DNA of 13,998 nucleotides. Origin: JAGUXG01 sp043798435. GTDB taxonomy: Bacteria; UBA9089; UBA9088; JAGUXG01. The notes beneath the pieces were generated by a model that had not been told where the DNA came from, searched no databases, and saw nothing but the letters and a program-made list of their open reading frames with translations. Positions 1-6,163 of this stretch are shown one piece after another. The stretch's first letter is position 1. Each line of letters starts with the position of its first letter. The DNA is taken from NCBI GenBank assembly GCA_043798435.1, contig JAZDOR010000063.1:1-13998 (forward strand), in the 5' to 3' direction. A program made the position numbers and the translations under genes.

Positions 1-902
1 AAGAGGAGATAGGCGACCAGGCAGGGTTAGCCACGACTTACAATAACATTGGCTTAATACATAAAGCCCAGGGCAACTATCAAGAGGCGCTTGCGTGGTA
101 CGAGAAAAGTAGAAAGATTGCAGAGGAGATAGGCGCCCAGACACTGTTAGCCACGACGGACAATAACATTGGTGCAATTCATCAAAACCAGGGCAACTAT
201 CAAGAGGCGCTTGCGTGGTATGAGAAGAGTATAAAGATTAAAGAGGAGATAGGCGACCAGGCAGGGTTAGCCACGACTTACAATAACATTGGTGCAATTC
301 ATCAAAATCAAGGCAACTATCAAGAGGCGCTTGCGTGGTATGAGAAGAGTAGCAAGATTGCAGAGAGCATAGGCGACCAGAAAGGTCTAGCCACGACTTA
401 CAATAACATTGGCTCAATACATAATGCCCAAGGCAACTATCAAGAGGCGATTGCATGGTATAAGAAGAGTATAAAGATTAAAGAGGAGATAGGCGACCAG
501 GCAGGGTTAGCTGCGACTTACAATAACATCGGTATGATTTACGATGCCCAGGGCAACTATCAAGAGGCGATTGCGTGGTATGAGAAGAGTAGAAAGATTA
601 CAGAGGAGATAGGCGACCAGAAAGGTCTAGCCACGACTTACAATAACATTGCTTCTATCCATTATGCCCAGGGCAACTATCCAGAGGCGCTTGCGTGGTA
701 TGAGAAGAGCAAAGAAATAGTCGAAAGAATTGGAGATAAGCATCATTTAGCTATCTCTCTTAGAAACATTGGTCTTCTCTATCAGGTTACAGGCAAAAAA
801 GACAAGGCAAAACAAACCTTTCAACAAAGCTATAACCTCTATCTCCAACTCAACCTCCCCTCCGAGGCAGATGAGGTAAAACAACTCCTTGATTCACTCT
901 AA
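1..902 (+). CDS. TPR-repeat protein, C-terminal part (5' end outside window)
   Basis: The reading frame is open from the window edge (first full codon at 3) to the stop TAA at 900-902, so only the last ~300 residues are seen. It consists of 40-residue tetratricopeptide units at exact 120-bp spacing (IGDQ motifs coded near 9, 129, 249, 369, 489, 609 and 729). Each unit has the pattern LATTYNNIG...QGNYQEALAWYEKS, typical of kinesin-light-chain-like TPRs that form a superhelical protein-binding surface. Six units are nearly identical in DNA. The last one and the ~35-residue tail (TGKKDKAKQTFQQS..LPSEADEVKQLL) diverge. The tail matches the stranded C-terminus at 5142-5555, so this is probably the end of a paralogue of the STAND gene at 2356. 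Its N-terminal domains and its start are not visible. The identity of the missing part is inference; the TPR call is firm. Confidence 0.9.
   Translation, partial: EEIGDQAGLATTYNNIGLIHKAQGNYQEALAWYEKSRKIAEEIGAQTLLATTDNNIGAIHQNQGNYQEALAWYEKSIKIKEEIGDQAGLATTYNNIGAIHQNQGNYQEALAWYEKSSKIAESIGDQKGLATTYNNIGSIHNAQGNYQEAIAWYKKSIKIKEEIGDQAGLAATYNNIGMIYDAQGNYQEAIAWYEKSRKITEEIGDQKGLATTYNNIASIHYAQGNYPEALAWYEKSKEIVERIGDKHHLAISLRNIGLLYQVTGKKDKAKQTFQQSYNLYLQLNLPSEADEVKQLLDSL
3..722 (+). repeat. Tandem 120-bp TPR-coding repeats (array A)
   Basis: Six consecutive 120-bp units start near 3, 123, 243, 363, 483 and 603. They differ at only a few positions each. The segment coding QGNYQEALAWYE is almost invariant in DNA, including synonymous positions. 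That suggests recent amplification or gene conversion, not selection on protein alone. The same unit recurs at 4858-5384. Confidence 0.92.
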
Positions 903-909
903 AAATTTG
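902..909. repeat. Target site duplication, left (AAAATTTG)
   Basis: Direct 8-bp copy of 1074-1081, immediately outside the left GTAA end of MITE copy 1. Base 902 is the final A of the TPR gene stop codon. Confidence 0.88.
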
Positions 910-1073
910 GTAAGTGTTCAGCCTATTATCAAAGAGTGTAAGAAAGGGGATAAGAAGATAATGGGGATTATGGAGATAAAGGAATTTGAATTAGAATAAT
1001 ATCCCCGTATCTCTCATAATAATCTCCTTATCCCCTCACATATCTCCTTTTCTTACACTGCCTGAACGGTTAC
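910..1073 (+). mobile_element. MITE, IS66-type ends, copy 1 (164 bp)
   Basis: The left end reads GTAAGTGTTCAG (910-921) and the right end CTGAACGGTTAC (1062-1073), forming terminal inverted repeats. They extend inward through a shared GTGTAAGAA word after a 13-nt offset. The element is flanked by a perfect 8-bp target duplication, AAAATTTG, at 902-909 and 1074-1081. GTAA termini and 8-bp duplications are the hallmark of the IS66 family. The interior is purine-rich on one arm, has no open frame, and would fold as a long imperfect hairpin. The first base of the duplication is the last base of the preceding stop codon. A second copy in opposite orientation lies at 11483-11654. Confidence 0.9.
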
Positions 1074-1081
1074 AAAATTTG
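1074..1081. repeat. Target site duplication, right (AAAATTTG)
   Basis: Direct 8-bp copy of 902-909, immediately outside the right GTTAC end of MITE copy 1. Confidence 0.88.
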
Positions 1082-1108
1082 ATAGTTGACGGTAGCTTAC
1101 ATTATATG
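1079..1108 (+). promoter_or_regulatory. Weak candidate promoter before the ATPase gene
   Basis: TTGATA (1079-1084) and TATATG (1103-1108) are 18 bp apart, about 20 bp upstream of the ATG at 1128. An overlapping TTGACG at 1086-1091 has no good -10 at normal distance. If real, the -35 includes bases of the MITE target duplication, so the promoter would abut the insertion. This is weak evidence from matching alone. Confidence 0.3.
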
Positions 1109-1127
1109 ATAGACTAAGATTTAGAAA

Positions 1128-2354
1128 ATGAAAGCCAAAGATTTAATCGGAGTTCTTAATATTTTTAATCCCAAAAAATCACTCTTGACCCAGGAGGAAT
1201 TAGATAACTATTTTGTAGAAAGACCAATGGGTCTGGTAATTGAGATAGAAAATTATTTACGAAGTGCAGAAGAAAGGGTCAAACTCCTTTTTACAGGCCA
1301 TCGTGGCAGTGGCAAGTCTACAGAGTTGAGTAAACTCTCCTCCTTACTCTCCGACCGATTCTTTATCATCAACTTTTCTATCGCCGAAAGCCTTAATCTC
1401 TATGACCTAAATTATGTTGATGTGCTTCTGGCTATGGCACTCAGGCTCTTCCAAAAGTCTCACGAGCATAATGTAAAGATAAATGAAATGTTACTGCAAG
1501 ATGTCTTTGATTGGCTCACCAATGAGATTACAAAGGAGATGGTGATAGAGATACCCAAAGAGGCAAGTTTATCAGCCAATCTTAACCTTCTTGCCTTAAA
1601 GATAGAAGGAAAATTTGGTAGTGAAACCTCAAGCAGAACCAGTATGCGAATGAAGGTAGAGCCAAGACTTTCAGAGCTTATAGAGAAGATAAACCTCGCC
1701 ATCTCTGATATTGAAAGAAAGACCAAAAAATCTGTCCTTATTATCGTTGAGGATATTGACAAGACAGACCTTGATAAGTCCCGACACCTCTTCTTTAATT
1801 ATGGTGCCTCCCTCTTAAAGATTGACTGTCGTGTCATTTATACATTTCCCATCGCCTTGCGATACTCAAACGATTTTTCCCAGATACGGCACACCTTCCG
1901 CCCTTTTGTCCTGCCCAATGTGAAGATAGTTGATAGACAAGAAAAGAGAGATGAGCCCGGGTATCAGACCCTGAAGACCGTAATCTTGAAACGGATGGAG
2001 GAGAGTCTTATCTCCAAAGAAGCATTGGAGGAGGTTATTAAATTAAGTGGTGGATTGATGGTGGAGTTGGTTGGGCTTATCCATGGAGCGGCGAACTATT
2101 CTTTGACTAAAAAGAAGGATGTTATTGACCTTGAAAGTGTGCACAGAATGGCCAATGAGATACGGAATGACTACAGGGCATTATTAAAACCAGAGCATTA
2201 TGACACCCTTAAACGACTTAAAGAGGATAAAACAAAGAAGATTATGAACGAAGAAACAGTGCAGGAACTCCTCCATAATCTGAGCCTGTTGGAATACCGC
2301 AATGACGAGACCTGGGGGGATGTCCATCCCATTGTGAAGCCACTTTTGGAGTAA
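1128..2354 (+). CDS. P-loop AAA-type ATPase with winged-helix-like C-terminus (partner of the STAND gene)
   Basis: This 408-residue protein has a clear Walker A, GHRGSGKST, at residues 57-65 and a Walker B, VLIIVED, at about 203-209 (acidic pair E208-D209). The lead-in (NYFVERPMGLVIEIENYL) and Walker A context are typical of a family of bacterial AAA/STAND-like ATPases encoded next to TPR or NB-ARC proteins. The C-terminus (LLHNLSLLEYRN..WGDVHPIVKPLL, ~375-407) looks like a winged-helix module. There is no signal peptide or membrane segment, so it should act in the cytoplasm as an ATP-dependent switch. The start is the ATG at 1128; no strong ribosome-binding site is visible. The stop is one base from the GTG of the next gene, which implies co-expression and a shared function. 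The molecular target is unknown, and a role in signalling or defence is inference from context. Confidence 0.85.
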   Translation: MKAKDLIGVLNIFNPKKSLLTQEELDNYFVERPMGLVIEIENYLRSAEERVKLLFTGHRGSGKSTELSKLSSLLSDRFFIINFSIAESLNLYDLNYVDVLLAMALRLFQKSHEHNVKINEMLLQDVFDWLTNEITKEMVIEIPKEASLSANLNLLALKIEGKFGSETSSRTSMRMKVEPRLSELIEKINLAISDIERKTKKSVLIIVEDIDKTDLDKSRHLFFNYGASLLKIDCRVIYTFPIALRYSNDFSQIRHTFRPFVLPNVKIVDRQEKRDEPGYQTLKTVILKRMEESLISKEALEEVIKLSGGLMVELVGLIHGAANYSLTKKKDVIDLESVHRMANEIRNDYRALLKPEHYDTLKRLKEDKTKKIMNEETVQELLHNLSLLEYRNDETWGDVHPIVKPLLE

Positions 2355-2355
2355 T

Positions 2356-5148
2356 GTGGAGACTAAAGATTTTGAAGAAGAGATTGACCGCCTCTCTACC
2401 CTTCTGAACAACACTGAAACAGGTGCCCTTGTCTTTTGCCTTTACAGCACCGTTGGCCTCCGCGATAGTATTGTCAAGAGACTGAAAGAAAAGCTCAAAA
2501 TACCGATTGAAGAGCTTTCCATCACCAAAAAGGAGAAGAACCCGCTAAAGCTCATCCAATCCTTAGGACCAATCCAGAGGTCAACCATCTGCTTTTATAG
2601 CATAGAAGATGGTTTTCCTGAGGCATTGGGATATATCAACTATCTGCGTGAACCACTCTTCAGATATGACCATGGACTTCTCTTCTGGATAACCGATTAT
2701 AGCCGCAATGAAATTGCCACTAAGGCCCCAGATCTCTGGTCAAGAAGGAGTGGGGTGTTTGATTTTCGCTTATACCTTGAGCCAAAGATGGAAATTCTGG
2801 AGCATTCTCCACCAACACTTGAGGATGCTTTAAGAAGGATTGGAAAGTTCATGGGAAGGAGGGTTGTCCTTCTCACGGATATGAAAGGCTCATCTGAGCT
2901 TTTCTCCAAGCAAGGTGACCTTACGGCAGTTCTGGTTCAGAAACAGAGGGAGATCCTGATGGAGGAGATAAAAGGGTTTAGAGGAGAGGCTTGGGCTGTG
3001 GGAGGTGATGGAATGCTGGCATTCTTTGAATCGCCAGAAGATGCCCTTAAAGCTATTATTAAGATTCAAACAAGGTTGAAGGAAGAGGGCTTCTCTGTCC
3101 GTGCCGGTGGACATACAGGCGATGTCTTCCTTGACCCCAATATGCAGTGCCAGACGATAAACATTACTGCACGAATAATGGGTCTGGCTGATGGCGGACA
3201 GATACTTATTTCAGAAATACTTTATGAAGAGGCAAAAAATAAAGGCTTTTCTTTTTGTTCCCACAGCAATTACCCTCTTAAAGGTATTCCAGAACCTATA
3301 GAGGTCTATGAGGTCTTATGGGATAAAGACCAGAAACCAAAGCCACCACTCCAAACCATTTCTAAGGAGAGGGTAAAACACAACCTACCCCGGCCATCTC
3401 CCATCTTCATTGGTCGGAAGAAAGATATGGAGCTTTTGCAGAAAAAGAAGAGCCGCCTCCTGACTATCACCGGGGGTGCCGGGATAGGAAAGACAACCTT
3501 AGCCCTCCATCTCTGCTGGTGGCATCTTTCGGAAGAAAAATTTAACCAGATAGCCCTTGTTGACCTTCAGTGGGCAAGGAATGTCAGCCAACTCTTTGAA
3601 TATCTTGGCCGTATTTTGGGGATAGAACGGTTTGAGCTCAATCTGAAGGATATACCAGAGGATAGGCTGAACAAGGAAGAGTTCATCCAGAAGGAGAGGC
3701 AAATCATCTCTAAGCTTACAAAAGGAAAGAGCCTTCTTTTCTTAGACAACTTTGAGACTGTCACCGGTGAAGAGGCAACCTCCCTCTTAGTCTCTATCTT
3801 AGAGAAAGTAGGGGAGACAAGGTTTATCATCACCAGCAGGAGACCTGTTTGGGTAATTAACTGGGAGGAGGTCTATGAGCTTTTACCCCTTCCTCTGGAA
3901 AAGGCAGTAGAGCTCTTCACCAAGCATAGCCATAGACGCATCTCTGAGGAAGACAAAGGGGTCGCTACGGAGATCTGCGAAACCATTCATTGCCTCCCCC
4001 TGAGTATAGAGCTTGTTGCCCAGCATACAAGCCAGATGAGCCTGAGGGAGATAAAAGATGGGCTGAGAAAGAGCAGGCTCTCCCTTCAGAAGGCAGAGCT
4101 TACAGGTGTGAGAGGATTTAAGGATATGGCGGCATCCCTTGAGTTTACCTATACACGACTCAAGGCTGATGAGAAGAGGCTATTTTTGACACTCTCTGTC
4201 TTTGAGGGTAACTTTGACAGAAAGGCAGTAGAGGGGATAAGCGGAATGGATGAATGGTCAGGGCTTTTGGGTTCACTCATCAGTTGGCATCTCCTTCAGT
4301 ATAGAGAGGAGAAGGGTCTGAGCAGATACTTCCTCCTTGAAACCATCAAGGAATATGATAGATTGAAACTTGAAAATGAAGGCTCATCCCTCAGGCTTTC
4401 TATTGAGGAATTGGCTTTTCGGCACAGCCAATACTACCTCAAGGTTGCCCAGGGTTCATCCAACCCCTGGCCAGAAATAGAGAAAGATGAGCCCAATATC
4501 CGAAAAGCCGCAGACTGGGTGGCTGAGAAGATAGAGAAGGGAGGTAGTGAGAAGATAGAGAGGGGAGATAGTGAGAAGATAGAGAGGGGAGATAGAGATA
4601 GAGAGAAGATAGAGAAGGGAGGTAGTGAGAAGATAGAGAGGGGAGATAGAGATAGAGAGAAGATAGAGAAGGGAGGTAGAGATAGAGGGATTATAGATTT
4701 AGCATACGGTTATGCCTTTGCTTTGAAGGACTATATCTATCGTCGGTCAATAAAGGAAGGATTAAGATGGTTATTGGCTGGGGTAGTTGCCTGTCAGAAA
4801 CTAAGGAAAAAGCAAGATGAGGCTAATCTGTATAATTCAATCGGGCTACGAGATGACTCCCAGGGCAACTATCAAGAGGCGCTTGCGTGGTACGAGAAGG
4901 GTATAAAGATTTTTGAGGAGATAGGCGACCAGGCAGGATTAGCCACGACTTACAATAACATTGGCGTAATTCATAAAGCCCAGGGCAACTATCAAGAGGC
5001 GCTTGCGTGGTATGAGAAGAGTAGAAAGATTAATGAGAGAATAGGCAACCAGGCAGTTTTAGCCACGACTTATAATAACATTGGTATGATTCACGATGCC
5101 CAGGGCAACTATCAAGAGGCGCTTGCGTGGTATGAAAAGAGGAGATAG
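2356..5148 (+). CDS. Class III cyclase - NB-ARC/STAND NTPase - TPR protein, truncated by a frameshift
   Basis: As encoded it has 930 residues, starting at GTG 2356 with GGAG at 2348-2351. Residues 1-150 resemble a P-loop fold without a Walker A (ends TKAPDLWSRRSGVFDF). Residues 168-320 are a class III nucleotide cyclase domain with metal aspartates D175 and D218 and catalytic N269 and R273. The substrate-specifying Lys and Asp positions appear to be A214 and N262. Residues 350-650 are NB-ARC: Walker A GGAGIGKTT 373-381, Walker B LLFLDN with D464, sensor TSR 493-495, CLPL 546-549. A repetitive charged linker (724-778) precedes TPRs from ~850. Such proteins are cytoplasmic sensors that switch on nucleotide exchange. 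The frame stops at 5146-5148 because one TPR unit lost 16 bp. Restoring it gives 1071 residues ending at 5555. The truncated form may still be functional. The signal and output are unknown. Confidence 0.85.
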   Translation: METKDFEEEIDRLSTLLNNTETGALVFCLYSTVGLRDSIVKRLKEKLKIPIEELSITKKEKNPLKLIQSLGPIQRSTICFYSIEDGFPEALGYINYLREPLFRYDHGLLFWITDYSRNEIATKAPDLWSRRSGVFDFRLYLEPKMEILEHSPPTLEDALRRIGKFMGRRVVLLTDMKGSSELFSKQGDLTAVLVQKQREILMEEIKGFRGEAWAVGGDGMLAFFESPEDALKAIIKIQTRLKEEGFSVRAGGHTGDVFLDPNMQCQTINITARIMGLADGGQILISEILYEEAKNKGFSFCSHSNYPLKGIPEPIEVYEVLWDKDQKPKPPLQTISKERVKHNLPRPSPIFIGRKKDMELLQKKKSRLLTITGGAGIGKTTLALHLCWWHLSEEKFNQIALVDLQWARNVSQLFEYLGRILGIERFELNLKDIPEDRLNKEEFIQKERQIISKLTKGKSLLFLDNFETVTGEEATSLLVSILEKVGETRFIITSRRPVWVINWEEVYELLPLPLEKAVELFTKHSHRRISEEDKGVATEICETIHCLPLSIELVAQHTSQMSLREIKDGLRKSRLSLQKAELTGVRGFKDMAASLEFTYTRLKADEKRLFLTLSVFEGNFDRKAVEGISGMDEWSGLLGSLISWHLLQYREEKGLSRYFLLETIKEYDRLKLENEGSSLRLSIEELAFRHSQYYLKVAQGSSNPWPEIEKDEPNIRKAADWVAEKIEKGGSEKIERGDSEKIERGDRDREKIEKGGSEKIERGDRDREKIEKGGRDRGIIDLAYGYAFALKDYIYRRSIKEGLRWLLAGVVACQKLRKKQDEANLYNSIGLRDDSQGNYQEALAWYEKGIKIFEEIGDQAGLATTYNNIGVIHKAQGNYQEALAWYEKSRKINERIGNQAVLATTYNNIGMIHDAQGNYQEALAWYEKRR
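2869..3315 (+). other. Class III adenylate/guanylate cyclase domain lacking substrate-selecting residues
   Basis: Seen within the STAND protein: TDMKGSS (D175), GGDGMLAFF (D218) and INITARI (N269, R273), then GGQILIS. Spacings (43 residues between the aspartates, 4 between N and R) fit catalytic homodimeric cyclases. By position relative to these motifs, the Lys and Asp that recognise adenine fall on Ala214 and Asn262. The domain may use another substrate, be inactive, or serve as a nucleotide sensor, as proposed for cyclase-NB-ARC-TPR proteins of actinobacteria. The alignment was made by eye. Confidence 0.75.
4525..4689 (+). repeat. Purine-rich in-frame minisatellite (24/30-bp units) in the STAND linker
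   Basis: The coding strand is an array of GAGAAGATAGAGARGGGAG-type units, nearly all purines, encoding EKIEKGGS, EKIERGDS, EKIERGDRDR, EKIEKGGS, EKIERGDRDR and EKIEKGGRDR. Units of 24 and 30 bp are all multiples of three, so copy-number change would keep the frame. It joins the NB-ARC/helical region to the TPRs and likely forms a charged flexible or helical spacer. Confidence 0.88.
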
Positions 5149-5384
5149 GCGACCAGGCAGGGTTAGCCACGACTTACAATAACATTGGCTTAATTCATAA
5201 CGCCCAGGGCAACTATCCAGAGGCGCTTGCGTGGTACGAGAAGAGTATAAAGATTAAAGAGAGAATAGGCGACCAGGCAGGGTTAGCCGCCACTTACAAT
5301 AACATTGGTGCAATTCATCAAAACCAAGGCAACTATCAAGAGGCGCTCCTGTGGTATGAGAAGAGTAAAGAAATACTTGAGAGA
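4858..5384 (+). repeat. TPR-coding repeats (array B) with a 16-bp deletion
   Basis: The same ~120-bp TPR unit as in 3-722. The word ATAGGCRACCAG recurs at 4921, 5041, 5145 and 5265, i.e. spacings 120, 104 and 120, followed by the diverged ATTGGAGAT at 5385 (+120). The short interval marks a 16-bp deletion in the unit around 5137-5144, where AAGAG and CAGAGGAGA words in neighbouring positions could have recombined. Confidence 0.92.
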
Positions 5385-5555
5385 ATTGGAGATAGACACC
5401 ATTTAGCTATGTCTCTTGCAAACATTGGCATTCTATATCATGATACAGGCAAAAAAGACAAGGCAAAACAAACCTTCCAACAAAGTCATCAACTATATCT
5501 CCAACTCAACCTCCCATCCGAGGCAGAAGAAGTAAAGCAACTTCTTGAAAATTAG
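5142..5555 (+). pseudogene. Stranded C-terminal TPR part of the STAND gene (after frameshift)
   Basis: This frame has no start codon of its own in a plausible context. It continues the TPR protein exactly where the frame of the 2356 gene is lost. It encodes about 137 residues: EIGDQAGLATTYNNIG..., two more typical TPRs, one diverged TPR and the tail TGKKDKAKQTFQQSHQLYLQLNL...VKQLLEN, ending in TAG 5553-5555. Adding the missing 16 bp makes 2356-5555 exactly 1072 codons including stop, confirming a single former gene. The tail is closely similar to that of the TPR gene ending at 902. It is either genuine decay or truncation, a strain-level variant, or an assembly error in a repeat. Confidence 0.85.
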
Positions 5556-5557
5556 TG

Positions 5558-5586
5558 TTGACGAGGTATACTTATTGGTGTATATT
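5558..5586 (+). promoter_or_regulatory. Sigma70-type promoter with operator-like inverted repeat for the toxin-antitoxin pair
   Basis: TTGACG (5558-5563), a 17-bp spacer and TATATT (5581-5586) form a good promoter just after the stop codon of the TPR remnant. TATAC (5568-5572) and GTATA (5579-5583) form an inverted repeat with a central spacer, covering the spacer and the start of the -10. Antitoxins of this type commonly autorepress by binding such a site. Confidence 0.75.
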
Positions 5587-5613
5587 TCACTTAAAAAGGT
5601 GGAGGTGATAAAA

Positions 5614-5886
5614 ATGGTTAATGTCATAAGCTTAAAGGAGATGAGGCCAGAACTGCCCAATGTGATAAACTGCATTGATAAAAGATTGGATCGTTATATC
5701 ATCACCAAAAGAGGAAAGCCTGTAGCAATAATGATGAGTGTGGATGACTATGAAGGGCTTTTAGAGACAGTGGAAATCTTTTCAGATAAAAGAGCGGTGC
5801 AAAGGCTCAGAGATGCAAAGATAGAGATCAAAGAAGGCAAAACCATTCCTTTGGAGGAATTACGGCAAAGAATCGAGCAGGAATAA
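5614..5886 (+). CDS. Type II antitoxin, Phd/YefM family
   Basis: A 90-residue protein beginning MVNVISLKEMRPELPNVI, with the family core RYIITKRGKPVAIMMSVDDYEGLLE (residues 29-53). The N-terminal part is the expected DNA-binding dimer domain. The charged C-terminal part (IEIKEGKTIPLEELRQRIEQE) should wrap the toxin. I chose ATG 5614 because GGAGGTGA lies at 5601-5608, 5 nt upstream. An upstream in-frame TTG at 5545 would lie inside the preceding frame and upstream of the promoter. The stop overlaps the toxin start by one base (TAATG), so the two are translationally coupled. It likely neutralises the toxin and represses its own promoter at 5558-5586. The family call is confident; the exact toxin target is not known. 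Confidence 0.9.
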   Translation: MVNVISLKEMRPELPNVINCIDKRLDRYIITKRGKPVAIMMSVDDYEGLLETVEIFSDKRAVQRLRDAKIEIKEGKTIPLEELRQRIEQE

Positions 5887-6146
5887 TGTATAAAATAGAA
5901 TTCTCTAATATTGCTTTCCAGGAATTAGAGAGGATTTACAAGACAGAAAAGAGACTCTATTTTCGTCTAATTGCTGCTATAGAAACAGTCCAAACAGATC
6001 CTTACCGAGGTAAAAAACTGAAGGGAAAACTTAAAGAGGATTATTCTTTGCGTGTAGGCGAATATCGTATAATCTACACAATTCGTAAAGATAGGCTTAT
6101 CGTCTATATCATTGATATAGGTCATAGAAGAGAGATTTATCGCTAA
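5886..6146 (+). CDS. Type II toxin, RelE/ParE family
   Basis: An 86-residue basic protein, MYKIEFSNIAFQELERI..., with the RelE/ParE pattern: an N-terminal helical hairpin, then DPYRGKKLKGKLKEDYSLRVGEYRIIYTI (residues ~38-66) and the terminal VYIIDIGHRREIYR. The basic and aromatic residues of the last strand (H, R, R, Y) fit the RelE-type ribosome-dependent mRNase surface, but ParE-like gyrase inhibition cannot be excluded without a structure. The ATG overlaps the antitoxin stop. The length is normal and no residue is obviously lost, so the pair is probably functional. It sits between the decayed STAND gene and purL, and its stop is only 17 nt from the purL start. Confidence 0.9.
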   Translation: MYKIEFSNIAFQELERIYKTEKRLYFRLIAAIETVQTDPYRGKKLKGKLKEDYSLRVGEYRIIYTIRKDRLIVYIIDIGHRREIYR

Positions 6147-6163
6147 GTAAAGGGATTAAATAA

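Noticed and set aside
1460..1762. Minus-strand open frame opposite the ATPase gene
   Set aside because: It is antisense to a clear Walker A/B ATPase and shows no motifs; other antisense frames at 2184-3833 and 8101-8307 were rejected for the same reason.
1..5555. CRISPR array suggested by regular 120-bp spacing
   Set aside because: Units are contiguous, coding in frame and diagnostic of TPR helices; there are no short repeats with unique spacers.
5545..5613. Longer antitoxin start at TTG 5545
   Set aside because: It lies upstream of the -35 and inside the preceding frame; ATG 5614 has GGAGGTGA at ideal distance and fits the family N-terminus.
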